Shown one piece after another: positions 23,437 through 35,178 of a stretch of 64,000 bases of DNA; positions within the stretch are counted from its first letter, which is position 1, and each line of letters starts with the position of its first letter. The position numbers were made by a program, and so were the translations under genes. The stretch comes from Rhabdophis nuchalis (lineage: Eukaryota; Chordata; Lepidosauria; Squamata; Natricidae): contig CM077658.1 of NCBI GenBank assembly GCA_039707465.1, positions 12,150,574 to 12,214,573 on the forward strand, written 5' to 3'. The notes under the pieces were generated by a model that was not told the origin of the DNA, ran no database searches, and was given only the letters and a program-made list of their open reading frames with translations.

Positions 23437-23788
23437 GAGATGTGGTGGATCAGTGGCTAAGATGCTGAGCTTGTCGATCAGAAAGGTTGGCAGTTCGGTG
23501 GTTCAAATGTCTAGTGTCGCATAATGAGTGAGCTCCTATTACTTGTCTCAGCTTCTGCCAACCTAGCAGTTTGAAAGCATGTAAAAATGCAAGTAAAAAA
23601 AATAGGAACCACCTTTGGTGGGAAGATAACAGCATTCCATGCACCTTCGGCATTGGGTCATGCAAGCCACATGACCATGGAGAAGTCTTTGGGCAGCGCG
23701 GGCTCTTCAGCTTTGAAACGGAGGTGAGCACCACTCCCCTAGAGTCGGGAACGACTAGCACATATGTGTGAGTGGAACCTTTACCATA
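23437..23788 (+). mobile_element. Sauria SINE, full length
   Basis: tRNA-like head (GGATCAGTGGCTAAGATGCT, B box GGTGGTTCAAATG), a body with CTTCTGCCAACCTAGCAG and CCACATGACCATGGAG, and a Bov-B-like tail with AGAGTCGGGAACGACTAGCA and GGAACCTTTACC. The flanking duplication is TATATATTC(C/T)TAAGA at 23422-23436 and 23789-23803, 14 of 15 matching. Confidence 0.9.
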
Positions 23789-26261
23789 TATATATTCTTA
23801 AGACTCAAAAATACCCATTTCTGCCTAAAGGATAAGCACAATATATCATTATATCTATCTGAAATCTATATATATTGAAAAGTGGCTGGAAGGTAAAGAA
23901 TAACAGGAGTTTCTGGTACACTGATCAGAAATGATGCACTGTTCGTTATTTCCTTTAATGAAGAGTTATGTAACCCTAAAAGTGTTAATTCTCTGTCACC
24001 AACACCACCAGTGAATGTGTCTTTATGCAAACATGACAAAGACAAAGGAACGAATGCAGTAAATTGGTATTCTAGCTTGGAAGAGAGTTCTGTTGACCTT
24101 TGTAGATTTTGCAATGGTTCTCACTGTAAAACATTCTTGCTTGATAGCTATCCTTTTTCTTTCAGGGAAGTTACTCTAGCTTGATCTGGAATGGATACCT
24201 TAGACGCCTTCAAGAAGAGGTTTAGCAATGATAATTGATTATGTGGAACTGCCGTGTTCAGAGCTATGGAATTTTGCATGCTAGTTAGCTGATGAGAAAG
24301 AATATGCTTGTTCCATAATTTGCCCTTCAGAATCCTATAGGTCAAAGATTTTGCTACTGTGAGAAACAGATGGATTTCAAGTAACATTATTTTAAGCCAG
24401 CAAGGTTCTTCATGAATTTATGTGCTAATGTGTCAACCATTTGGATAGGCTGAGGCAAGGAATGAGCACAGTAGGGGCTCTGGGAATGGTCGTTATTAAT
24501 AGTAGGGTTAGTGTAAAGGATCTTGAAAGCCTGTGCAGGTTTTTGTGTATCTCATGAAAATCAAGGCAGAGTTTTTTGGGGTTTTGTTTGAGTTGTTCAT
24601 GTTTCCATCCTGACTGTAATCTTCTCTGCAAGTTCAGCCCTGCTCCCCCCACCCCTACTCCCAATTTACTCATCCCTTCTCTATTCCCAAGGTCAGCACC
24701 ATTGGAGTTCAATTTAAATTACTTCAATTTCACCTCTTGTATCCATATTAAAACAAAACCTCAAACCCGCAAGATGTTTCTTTATCTGCATGCAGTGTAT
24801 GTGTTTGTGTATAACCAGAGCCTCAATGTGATATTTTTATTTTTTAAAAATTATTTATTAATATGTATTGCTTTTTTTTTAATAACAAAAATGCAAGTCG
24901 CCTAGAGTCACCTACGTGAGATGGACTGCTCTAAAAAAACTAATAAAAATAGATTTAAAGAAGCTGCATTAAAAGTAACATATTCCTTATCAATTGGGGA
25001 AGGGTTTTATTTTTCCAGCAGCTAAAAGGATGAAGTGCTGCTTCTTGTTCTAATTAAATCAGATCATTGTCTAGCAAGTTGATCTTTTGAGGCTTTGCCT
25101 AATATTCTTGTTTTCTTTTCAGTCTCCTAGCTACTGCTATTCTTTGTTCTATCAACATGCAGCAGAGTGATATTATTCATGCATTCTTCATCAGAAAAAG
25201 AATGAAAGAATTTAAAGCAACACAAATCTGACCTTGTGTGATACAGTTTTCCCCTGGAATTCTAATATATCCTTTCTTCCTCTGTTGAGAAAACATCTAT
25301 ATATCTTTTTAAAAATGTCATTGGGAACTGTGATTGGTTGAGGGTGCCATATGTCAGTATTTGTTCATGGGAAATAGAGTACAGCGTGGTTAATCTTAGC
25401 CAATTTCATACTGCTTCTCCTGTTTCTAGGTGTGACGGCATTCCATCTCATTTCTATAGAGATTCATGATTATATGTTTGTGTCTGCATTAAAAAAAATC
25501 TTACTCTCTCGTTCTGAAGTAGAATTTTTTTGCTGAGTTTTCTTAGTATGTACATTTTAATAAATAGCTTTTTGTAATGCATGTTTCTGAATACTTTTCA
25601 TCAGCATGTGTATTTCCCCCTCTTTGCATTCTGAATTGCACTGCAATTTGCTGAAAACCATGGGTTTCAGCTTTATAATGCAGTTAGGAGTCCACATATA
25701 CCCCCATTCTGAGATTAGCAGTGTATTCTTTTCAATGCTATCAAGACTAACCATAGTCAAAGTGGCTTACAGTCCGCTGAGTCTCAGATTACCAAGGTGA
25801 GGAAAGGTTGTGCTTAATTCTCAGGTTCTTTCATGACACCAAGGAGGCACATGTTCACCAAGAATGCTTCAAGAAAATGATTCATGATTGTAGGTAGGAG
25901 GAAGCTAGGTACAGTAGGGGGAGGTAGTACATGAAAGATATAATGGCACTGAAAGACGAGAAACATCATTTTCTGAAAGCTACCCTTGTCTCCCACCCAA
26001 ACAAAAAGATCCTTGGAAGCTTGGTTTCCATTTAGTAAGCTTTTATTCAATTTTATTTTTATCCAAATGTTTCTTTTGTTGAAAAATTACCATGGATAAT
26101 TTCCACTTTAGTTTGCACCCAGCATGTTCCCAGTCAATTCTATATCCAGAACATAATAAGTACATGTGCCACTCAGTTCCCCTTGATTATCTCTCCCTCC
26201 CTCCCCCGCTCCCCCCCTCTCTCTTTCCATCCATCTATCCTCCTCCCAAGTACAGAGAGAG

Positions 26262-26647
26262 AGATTTTATTTATTTATTTTAATTTTAATCATATTTATA
26301 TCCCGCCCTTCTCCACGAAGGAACCAGGGCGGCGCACAGGAATCTAAAAACATACAAAACGATAAATACAAAATTTAAAAACATATTAAATTACAATCCT
26401 ATGCTAAAACCAAATAAAATAGCCCCGACGGGAGGTTAGGCTAGGCCGGCTTGCTGGAAAAGATGTGTCTTTAGACACTGGCGGAAGAGGCGGAGGTCCG
26501 AGATGATACGCAGTTCAGGGGGTAGGTCGTTCCAAAGGGCAGAGCCCACCACAGAGAAGGCTCTTCCCCTGGGTGTCGCCAGTCGGTATTGCCCGGCCGA
26601 CAGCACCCTGAGAAGGCCCTCTCTGTGGGAGCGGATCGGCCGAAGGG
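26262..26647 (-). mobile_element. L2-clade LINE 3' fragment
   Basis: Minus-strand ORF2 terminus plus 3' UTR (CCTGTGCGCCGCCCTGGTTC, then GGGCGGGATATAAAT) with an (AAAT)n tail at 26262-26285. Its truncated 5' end abuts a GA-rich simple repeat. Confidence 0.85.
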
Positions 26648-26722
26648 AGAGAGACAGAAAGACAGACAGAGAGAGGCAGAGAGAGAGAGAGAGACAGAGG
26701 CAGAGACAGACACACAGAAATA
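26648..26722. repeat. GA/CAGA-rich simple repeat
   Basis: Imperfect GAGA, GACAGA and GACACA runs, immediately next to the 5' break of the L2 fragment. Confidence 0.85.
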
Positions 26723-29104
26723 GAAATTAATGTTTGCTTATTCAATATCACCAAGTATCAAAATTGTTTAGAATCGCTTAGACAGTGAGATGGCTATACA
26801 TGTGATAAATAAATAAATATCATTTACTTGACCTCAGCTGGCAAAATTGGGTGGGATGGAGGCAACAATTTTCAACACACAGGCAACAATTTTCATTATC
26901 ACTCAAGAGATGCAGAATATTCCACATCCACTGGAAACAATATTGTGGATAGTTAGCATGGAGAGTCCCAAAGAGCCTTTGGTGATGCCAGCTTCTGTCC
27001 ATAAGGGCAGCAGAACAGAAATGGAAACTGAACTACTGGATGGCTCTCTCCCCTGTTCTGCATCAAACAAAGAAACGATTTGGTGGGTGGGAAAAGTGTC
27101 TCCAACATCTATAACATTTGAATGCTGGTCATCCCAGATCTGTTGAGTGAGCAACCTTTGAGAGACAACTGTGCTATTCAATGTCTGACTAATGCATCCA
27201 CCTTGGATCTAAAGGATAAGAAGTTAAGAGGAGCTCAGAGAGATTGGCCAATGAATTCAAGACTGGGATAAAAGCTAATGGAAATGCAGGGGTGTAGATT
27301 TCAGCTAAGCCTTTGGAGAAGCTATCTAATGATTAAAACTCCTCAGGAAGTGGTAGGTAATCCTTCAGCAGCAGTGTAGAATCAGAAGGCAAAAGGTTAC
27401 TTGTTAGGGATAATTCAGTAGAGGGTTGAACTGAAAATGTGGCACTGAACAGAAAATGAGGTATCGGTTTTCCCCACCTGACCCCCCACTTTTAGGATTC
27501 AATGAATTGTGCATGTTCCCTTGTTATTTTTCACATTTTGACTGTCTGTGTCTCTTCAAAAGGACAGGAATGACACCAGCACTCCTCTGTCCTGTATGCC
27601 TTCTGTTTCTTTTGTTTGCTCATTTATTTTAAATAAGTTCTATCCAGTCTTTTCCTCCAAATTAGTCCCTGAGACACATTATTTTTCTGATCATATAGGA
27701 CAACTGGGGGGAAAATTCTCATTCTGAAAAAATTGTAGTAGTTAAGAGTCTTCCCTTATCCCTGGCTTGTACTTTCGGGTGATACTAAGAGGAACAGTGG
27801 TGTCTCCCAAAGAAACAGATTCAAATGCTTACTTTTAAGGTTCTAGTTTTGCAGTAAATGTGTTTTTCTATGCAGGTCTCAAGTCCACATCCTAAGGGTT
27901 TTTGAGTAGATCGGGGAGGGGAAAAAAACCTCCTACCAAATCTCTGATAATCATAGTAGGCAATAGATGTTGATTAGATGTGCCAATAAGTCAAATAGGG
28001 TAGGTTTTTCCCTCCTTAGATTTATTCTGATGCTTCAACTAGGCTATGGTGGCTTAGCATGATATGTGAACTGTGTCATTATAGTTTATTATGTGGTTAA
28101 AAAAAAGTCCTGGCTTAATATTATATATGGATGCAGCTAAAATAGGCATGCATTTAAAAAAAATCCACATGATTTAATGTTTATGGGGATTTATATAGCT
28201 CAATGTATTATTTCTTTCTCACTTACACCAATTTGGTTTTTATTTCTTCACATACCCCATGCATAGTTTTTTTATTCTTAATGCACCGAGTTCATTTTTT
28301 GAAATGGCTGGTGATCATTATTATTATTGGATCTGCAAGGAGAAAGTTTTGAATGTCAGAGTAATGCGATGGGAACTCTCTTTCTCCTGCTTTGATTGGC
28401 AAGTCCTTGTGACGGGGTCACCTCTTTGAAGAGCTGATTCCCCATTTCATTTGTATACTTAAGCCAGCTTTTTATTTGTCAGTTTGGGCTTATAGTTTCA
28501 CCCATCACTTATCAGTGCTTCTCTTCTGTCTCTGTCTCTTTTTTTTAACTTCTACTGGGGTTGATTTCTCTCTGCCCCTGCCACCTGCTTCAACCTGATA
28601 AACTGACAGCTCAAATTGTAAATCTTGACCTATGGCTGGCCTTTCTTTGGGATATAAATGCTCCTGTTCAGATGTGTAATGATGCTTTAAGAAACATTCT
28701 GGATTCCGGTTGCCCAGCTCCGACACTGTATTGTTCAAAAATCAAACCAATGACCGGGTACTGATGAATGAAAGACCACAGAAATAGATGGATGCAAAAC
28801 TGAAAATGTGCTGGAAAGGTTTAACTTATGAATTACTGGGAGAAATTTACATCAATCTTCAATCTGATACTTAACAATTTATCTGAAATACATGGCTAAG
28901 CATGGAATGGGCTTGGAAGTTAAGAAGGGCTAAGCAGCGAGATGAGGGATAGACTGGAAATTAGGGAGATAGAGATGAGATGGGGGAGGGGGGGAAATCC
29001 TAGAGGGGATGAGAAAACATGTCCATACTTTATTAAGAAAACCAAAAAAATCTCACCTAGAATGTTGTTACTAATAATAAAAACTGTGGGCTCTTTTTTT
29101 TGTT

Positions 29105-29705
29105 TTTAATTTAGTTTGTCAACCATGTATGGGATAACAGGTATAACTATAAACATGGACATGAACACAGGAAATGGGTACGAATAAATGGGGGAAATAG
29201 GACAGGGACAGTAGGCATGCTGGTGCACTTATGCATGCGCCCCTTTATGGATCATTTAGGAAAGGGGTGAGGTCCATGCTAGTCAGTTTAAGGTTAAAGT
29301 TATGGGGGTTTGAGGATGTAACAATGGAGTCAGGTAGGGCACGGGTCTCCAACCTTTGCAACTTTAAGTCTGAAGGACTTCATCTCCCAGAATTCTCCAG
29401 CCAGCTTTGCTGAAGTCCTTCAGACTTAAAGTTGCAAAGGTTGGAGACCCCTGAGGTAGAGCATTCCAGACATTGACCACTCTGTTGCTGAAGTCGTATT
29501 TTCTGCAATCGAGTTTGGAGCAGTTTACCTTGCGTTTGTATCTATTGTATGCTCATGTATTATTGTGGTTGAAGCTGAAGTAGTCATTGACAGGTTGTAG
29601 CAGACAAATTTGTGCACCATGCTTAGGTCAGACGTTGATCAGCGTAGTTCTAGGTTGTCCAGGTTCAACATTTCAAGCCTGATGGCATAAGGCATTATTG
29701 AAGTT
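29105..29705 (-). mobile_element. CR1-like LINE fragment, split by a MITE
   Basis: On the minus strand, 29580-29462 reads FSFNHNNT, a stop, then NRYKRKVNCSKLDCRKYDFS and NRVVNVWN. After the MITE at 29340-29453 it resumes as ALPDSIVTSSNPHNF. The VVN.WN.LP block is typical of the ORF2 end of CR1-group LINEs. The copy carries at least one stop. The 3' part (29330-29105) is untranslated. Confidence 0.65.
29340..29453. mobile_element. Palindromic hAT-type MITE (copy 2)
   Basis: A 114-bp self-complementary element with ends CACGGGTCTCCAACC and GGTTGGAGACCCCTG. The flanking duplication is AGGTAG(G/A)G at 29332-29339 and 29454-29461. The arms share GCAACTTTAAGTCTGAAGGA with copy 3 at 61727-61844. 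It sits inside the CR1-like LINE; removing it restores that frame across the junction (…WNALPDS…). Confidence 0.85.
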
Positions 29706-30308
29706 ATATTTCTTGTGCTCAATAGACCACTTGGCCAAAGGCAATTCTGTTATGGTCAAAGGACGTGTTCTAAATTAAACCGTCTCAAGTTAATCAGGAT
29801 CCTATCATGTTACTTATTCTGGGGGCATCTGTCAATGTTTCCTACAATTGTATCTCCCTCTATCTCCCTTCTTTTCCCTTGGAAACCCGATTTAATGAAA
29901 TGTGGGCTGACACCTTATACAAGCAGTACTGTGTAGCTTTTTTAGTTTTGGCTTAGTCTGATAGTGAAGCCAGTGAGTAGAGCTTGTAAACCATAAGCTG
30001 CTGCTGAATGAGGTAGATATGAGTCGTTTCTAGATTCATACAGTGAGATCACGATTTTTTAAGTTAGGACTTGATTTACACAGTATTATCAATCCAATAA
30101 ATATTATGCATCCTCAGTGCAATGAATTAATCCAACCTGGAAAAAAATGAATCAACCCTGGATTATGACCTCTTGTGTTGCTCTTTTAACCACTGAGGTA
30201 ATTCCATAACCTCTAAATTAGTCACAACCTTTTGTGGTAGACAAAATTCAAAAACCAGAATTCTAACATTATCAATAGAAGAAAATATCCCTGGCTAATG
30301 GTTGAACT

Positions 30309-30480
30309 GTGGAATCTTTGATGTTCTCTGAACATGATCGTTTGCTTGCAGATGTTTTATTACCCAACCAAGTAACATCATCATTTTACATCATCAGTGC
30401 ACTGATGATGTTACCTAGTCAGGTAATAAAATGTCTGCAAGCAAACAACCAACATCAGAGAATACCAAGGAATTCACAAT
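30309..30480. mobile_element. Inverted pair of Penelope-like terminal segments
   Basis: The left half (GTTTGCTTGCAGATGTTTTA, 30340-30360) is mirrored by the right half (TAAAATGTCTGCAAGCAAAC, about 30427-30446), around GATGATGTTACCTAG. Penelope-like elements often carry such inverted terminal pieces. No coding sequence is present. Confidence 0.5.
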
Positions 30481-32559
30481 CTAATATTACTAATTAAACA
30501 AACTTGTGCTGGGGGCATCAACCATTGCATGTGTTATTCTTTTAGTGTTTGGATTGAATCTCTTGTTTCCAACCTCTTTTTAAGTATGAAATCAATATGT
30601 ATTCCAGTTTAGCTGTAAATTTTAATTTGGCTCTTGACTGAAGGCATTACTATGGTTGTATAATAAAATGCAAAGTCACAACAGTTTATCTCCTCTTTAC
30701 TTCTTTCTTTGGCTGTTGCATTAGGAATTAAAGCAACACCTGATATTTTAGTCTTGTATTAAAGAGGTTACTAACATGGCCAACTATTCTGAATGCATTC
30801 AGCTATATCCTTGGATATTTGACTAACTTGTTCCATCCAGTTGCTATCTACTATTCATTATGACTCGGCTTAAAGAAATTTACAATTAGAACTAGAAGAA
30901 GAATGGGCCCTTACCCAATTTTGTTCATTTCTTAATTTTCTCAAACACACAAAAATACATCTAGAAAATGAACTGCCTTCTCTACATACAGAAATATAAA
31001 TATGCATATATGTATACATATGCACATACATACATATACACATACATACATGAACAATGAATTGCCTTCTCCACCATGTACACATACACCACACTAAAAT
31101 ATCATATATATTTTTGTCAGAATTCAAGGTAATTATAACTTTTCCTTCCATACTTCCAAATTTGTCTCATTGTTCATAGTAACTAATGATATTTAGGACT
31201 ATGTACATATATATGTGAAACTGTATCAGTTAAGTGGGATTTTGGCATAATATTTTCTATTCCATCCAACAGTCACATTCAACAACCAATTCAGAATTAT
31301 TTCATCCACTTTGGCAATCAAAATTATTCTCATTGGAAAGCCAAGAATTCTTCAGTTTTTCCTCCTTCTGATTATTTTGTAAAATGTTGAAAGGCATTTA
31401 TTTTCCAGTTCTGGAAGTTCTACATTGTAGGTCTGAACTGAGAATGGGACTAAAGCTTTTACATTAGTTTTTTTTTTTTTAAACAAAACATTTGCTTCCA
31501 ATCCATAAGTTTTAAACAAATAAGTAGAATCCACATATTTCTGTTTTCATGGGAAGAATGGAAAACTATCTTGGTTCTTATTTCAAAATTTGTAACTGAA
31601 TATGCAACTGAAAATTAATTTATCTTGTTCACTTAATACGGAATTTGCCCTTTTAAAAAGTAGTCCTGAGAAAATAGATAAGAATAGAAAATCAGTAGAA
31701 GACTTTCAAAGTTTAATTCAAACAAAAATGAATTTGAACATGCTGTGTTTGAACTTCACATATCCTGTTTGATATTACAGAAGTGGAAAATATACACATA
31801 ACAGATTCTTCCCTTTGACTTCATGAACAATTTCTGGCACTTCCTTCTGATTTATGGAAAGGGTATTATTTCTGGAAATGTTGTGTTCTCTTCCTTTTGC
31901 AGAGTAGATAATTTCACACTGGCTACTGAAATAAAATAAGAAGGGTAAAACTCAAAATGAAGAAACAGAGTTTTCTTTTTTGATTGTGTATCAGACCATT
32001 GTTCCATCGGATTCAACAATATTCTCCAAGCTAATAATAGTTCATTGAGTTATTGCCAATTTTTCTGCATAATAGAAGTTGCTGTCTTGAGGGAGCAAAA
32101 CCTCCAGCAAATTGGAGGATAGAGTTTGGCATAGTATCCAGTGCTGCCTTGCTAAGAAATTTACCCGTTCTGTGTATGTCAATCAATGAAATAAACTACT
32201 GTTAGCAAGAGTTTGGTTCTCTCCCTACTTCCTGTCCATTATCTCGACCATTTTTATGGCAGCTGGTCAGACCTCATTTCTCTTTAGATCATATCATGCA
32301 CCATCCTTCATATGCTCTTTTCTCTCCTTTTTCTTGAGCTGATGTTTATGAAGATCAGAGTGTTCCTATGCTGGATAGAGGGGGGAAACCACTTCCCTTA
32401 CAGGCTTAGGGTAGGAAGAAAACTGAACCAAAAAAAATCTGTTTTATGATCAGTTCTGCTTCAGATAGCTTTTTCTAAATGCCATGGTTGAAGTGATTAT
32501 TAATTAAACTCTCCTCTTGTTTCAGATGGCTTGGGAACACTGTGGATACACCTTTGCAT

Positions 32560-32689
32560 GTTGTTGTTGTTGTTAGTTTTGAAGTCATGTCTGACCCATC
32601 GCGACCCCATGGAAAATGTTCCTCCAGGCCTTCCTGTCCTCTACCATCCTCTGGAGTCCATTAAAGCTCATGCTTTAATGGACTCCATC
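32560..32689 (-). mobile_element. Bov-B (RTE) LINE 3' end, part 1 of nest
   Basis: On the minus strand this is the Bov-B ORF2 terminus and 3' end (GGGTCGCGATGGGTCAGACA), with an (AAC)n tail at 32560-32575. The element is interrupted by CR1 at 32690 and resumes at about 35150. It belongs to the RTE clade, well known for transfer between squamates and ruminants. Confidence 0.85.
32653..32686. repeat. Perfect 15-bp hairpin within Bov-B
   Basis: GGAGTCCATTAAAGC at 32653-32667 is followed by TCAT and its exact complement at 32672-32686. The other Bov-B copy (53540-53580) has unrelated bases in the right arm, so the arm is a local inverted copy. Confidence 0.95.
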
Positions 32690-35150
32690 CAATAATACAA
32701 TAATACAATACAATAGCAGAGTTGGAAGGGACCTTGTAGGTCTTCTAGTCCAACCCCCTGCATGGGCAGGAATCTTATACCATTTCAGACAAATGGCTGT
32801 CTAACATCTTTTTAAAGACTTCCAGGGTTGGGGCATTCACAACTGCTGGAGGCAAGCTGTTCCAGAGGTTAATTGTTCTAACTGTCAGGAAATTTCTCCT
32901 CAGTTCTAAGTTGCTTCTCTCCTTGATTAGTTTCCACCCATTGCTTCTTGTCCTGCCCCCAGGTGCCTTGGAGAATAGTTTGACTCCCTCTTCTTTGTGG
33001 CACCCTCTGAGATATCGGAACACTGCTATCATGTCTCCCCTGGTCCTTCTCTTCATCAAACTAGACATACCCAGCTCCTGCAGCCGTTCTTCATATGTCT
33101 TAGTCTCCAGTCCTCTAATCATCTTGGTTGCTCTTCTTTGCACTCTTTCCAGAGTCTCCACGTCTTTTCTACATCGTGGCGACCAAAACTGTATGCAATA
33201 TTCCAAGTGTGGCCTTACCAAGGCACTATACAGTGGCATTAACACTTCACGCGATCTAGATTCTATCCCTCTGTTGATGCAGCCTAGAACTGTGTTGGCT
33301 TTTTTGGCAGCTGCTGCACACTGCTGGCTCATATTTAAATGGTTGTCCACTAGGATTCCGAGATCCCTCTCACAGTTGCTACTATTGAGCAAGGTACCAC
33401 CTATACTGTACTTGTGCATTTGGTTTTTCTTGCCTATATGTAGGACCTTACTTTTTTCACAATTGAATTTCATTTTATTAGACAGTGCCCAATGTTCAAG
33501 TTTGTCTAGATCCTTCTGTATCTTAAGCCTATCTTCTGGAGTGTTGGCTATTCCTGCCAGCTTGGTGTCGTCTGCGAATTTGATGAGTTCCCAATTTATC
33601 CCCTCATCCAAATCGTTGATGAAGATGTTAAAGAGTACTGGGCCTAAAACAGAGCCTTGGGGGACTCCACTGCATACTTCCTTCCATGTAGATGCAGTTC
33701 CATTGAGGACTACACGTTGAGTGCGGTTGGTCAGCCAGTTACGAATCCATTTGGTGGTGCTGCTGTCTAACCCACAATTTTCTACTTTATCTAATAGTAG
33801 GTTATGGTCTACTTTATCAAATGCCTTACTGAAGTCCAGGTAAATTATATCAACAGCATTCCTCTGGTCCACTGATTTTGTTACTTTGTCAAAGAATGCA
33901 ATTAGATTCGTCTGGCATGATCTGTTTTTGACAAACCCATGTTGGCTTTTGGCTATTACTTTGTTTGCTTCTAGGTGTTCACTTATTTGTTGTTTAATTA
34001 TCTTTTCCAGAATCTTTCCTGGTATTGAGGTCAGGCTGATGGGTCTATAGTTTCCTGGATCTGTTTTTTTTCCTTTTTTGAAGATGGGAACCACATCTGC
34101 TCTTTTCCAGTCTTCTGGCAGTTCCCCGGTGCTCCAGGATCTCTGAAAGATATAGTTCAGTGGTTCTGAGATCTCGTCTGCCAGTTCCTTCAGAACCCTG
34201 GGGTGTAATCCATCCGGTCCTGGTGATTTGAACTCGTCCAGGGAAGACAGGTGCTCACTTACCATTTTCTTCTCTATTTCAACTTGTGTTCCTAATCTGA
34301 TATTTGTGGTGCTGTTTTTGATTGATTGGACTGTTTTATCCCTTTGTGTAAAGACAGATGCAAAAAAAGAGTTAAACAGTTCTGCTTTCTCCCTGTTGCT
34401 TATCATCTTCTTGCCATTTTCTCCCAGCAGTGGACCAATTGTTTCCTTAACTTTTTTCTTATTTTTAACATGTTGGAAGAAGCTTTTTTTGTTATTTTTT
34501 ACTTTTTTGGCAAGCCTTTCTTCATTGTGAGCCTTAGCTTTCCTCACTTCATCTTTACAGGCTCGGGCTATTTGCTGATATTTTGCCTTGGTTATGTCCC
34601 CCTTTTTCCACTTTTTATATTTATCCTTTTTGTCTTTCAATTTGTCAGAGAGTTCTTTATGCAGCCATGCTGGTTTCTTTTGGGAACTGTTATTTTTCTT
34701 CTTCATTGGTATTGCGCTGGACTGGGCTTTTATAATCTCATTTTTCAAAATTTCCCAAGCTTCTTGAGTTGTTTTCCCCTTGAGGATTCTCATCCATGGA
34801 ATCCTTCCCAAGCTCTCTCTGAGTTTGTTGAAATTAGCTCTCTTGAAGTCTAAGACTCTAGTTTGACTTTGTTCAACTACTTTTGTTTGCATAATGTTGA
34901 ATTCCAGTATTTCATGATCGCTTGCCCCCAAAGTTCCTGTAGCTTCTACACCTTCTATCATTTCCTCTCTGTTAGTGAGAATTAAGTCCAATATTGCTGA
35001 TCCCCTTGTTCCCTTCTCTACCTTTTGGGAAACAAAGTTGTCTGCTAGGTTTGTTAGGAACCTGTTGGATCTTCCACTTGGTGCAGAGTTTGTTTCCCAA
35101 TTGATGTCAGGTGCAGAGTTTGTTTCCCAATTGATGTCAGGAACCTGCCT
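32690..35150 (-). mobile_element. CR1 LINE, 5'-truncated, inserted in Bov-B
   Basis: About 2.46 kb on the minus strand, from within the endonuclease domain to the 3' UTR (GGGGGTTGGACTAGAAGACC), with an ATTGTATT-type tail at 32690-32710. Bov-B sequence flanks both ends, and GGATG at both junctions may be a short target duplication. Confidence 0.9.
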
Positions 35151-35168
35151 GACATCCAGCCACCTCAT
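32775..35168 (-). CDS. CR1 LINE ORF2: partial endonuclease plus reverse transcriptase
   Basis: A 797-codon frame without stops. The first ~8 residues (MRWLDVRQ) come from the Bov-B host element; CR1 begins around PDINWE. The endonuclease is truncated to its end, with the GASDHEILEF motif near residues 80-90. RT motifs: SPGPDGLHPRVL, NYRPISLTSIPGKILEK, LDFSKAFDKVDH, GVPQGS 501-506 and catalytic FADD 531-534. The C-terminus has [16 protein letters not shown] and LWNSLPP. Residues PDINWETNSA are duplicated in tandem by an exact 30-bp repeat (35080-35109, 35110-35139). The RT domain is intact, but without the full endonuclease and 5' promoter the copy should not be autonomous. Confidence 0.9.
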   Translation of the reverse strand: MRWLDVRQVPDINWETNSAPDINWETNSAPSGRSNRFLTNLADNFVSQKVEKGTRGSAILDLILTNREEMIEGVEATGTLGASDHEILEFNIMQTKVVEQSQTRVLDFKRANFNKLRESLGRIPWMRILKGKTTQEAWEILKNEIIKAQSSAIPMKKKNNSSQKKPAWLHKELSDKLKDKKDKYKKWKKGDITKAKYQQIARACKDEVRKAKAHNEERLAKKVKNNKKSFFQHVKNKKKVKETIGPLLGENGKKMISNREKAELFNSFFASVFTQRDKTVQSIKNSTTNIRLGTQVEIEKKMVSEHLSSLDEFKSPGPDGLHPRVLKELADEISEPLNYIFQRSWSTGELPEDWKRADVVPIFKKGKKTDPGNYRPISLTSIPGKILEKIIKQQISEHLEANKVIAKSQHGFVKNRSCQTNLIAFFDKVTKSVDQRNAVDIIYLDFSKAFDKVDHNLLLDKVENCGLDSSTTKWIRNWLTNRTQRVVLNGTASTWKEVCSGVPQGSVLGPVLFNIFINDLDEGINWELIKFADDTKLAGIANTPEDRLKIQKDLDKLEHWALSNKMKFNCEKSKVLHIGKKNQMHKYSIGGTLLNSSNCERDLGILVDNHLNMSQQCAAAAKKANTVLGCINRGIESRSREVLMPLYSALVRPHLEYCIQFWSPRCRKDVETLERVQRRATKMIRGLETKTYEERLQELGMSSLMKRRTRGDMIAVFRYLRGCHKEEGVKLFSKAPGGRTRSNGWKLIKERSNLELRRNFLTVRTINLWNSLPPAVVNAPTLEVFKKMLDSHLSEMV
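35080..35139. repeat. Exact 30-bp tandem duplication in CR1 frame
   Basis: Two identical adjacent 30-bp units starting GGTGCAGAGTTTGTTTCCCA, in frame, at the CR1 5' junction. They are followed by TGTCAGG…CCTGACA, a 7-bp inverted repeat. Confidence 0.95.
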
Positions 35169-35178
35169 TCTCTGCCAT

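Noticed and set aside
30398..30446. Hammerhead-like CTGATGA … AAAATGTC arrangement
   Set aside because: An extra base separates the core from stem II and the GAAA box is mutated; the Penelope-like termini at 15.3 and 58.7 kb are similarly imperfect. Only the 56.8-57.2 kb motifs meet the full consensus.
32911..33720. 269-codon plus-strand open frame
   Set aside because: It is antisense to the conserved CR1 reverse transcriptase, which explains its openness.
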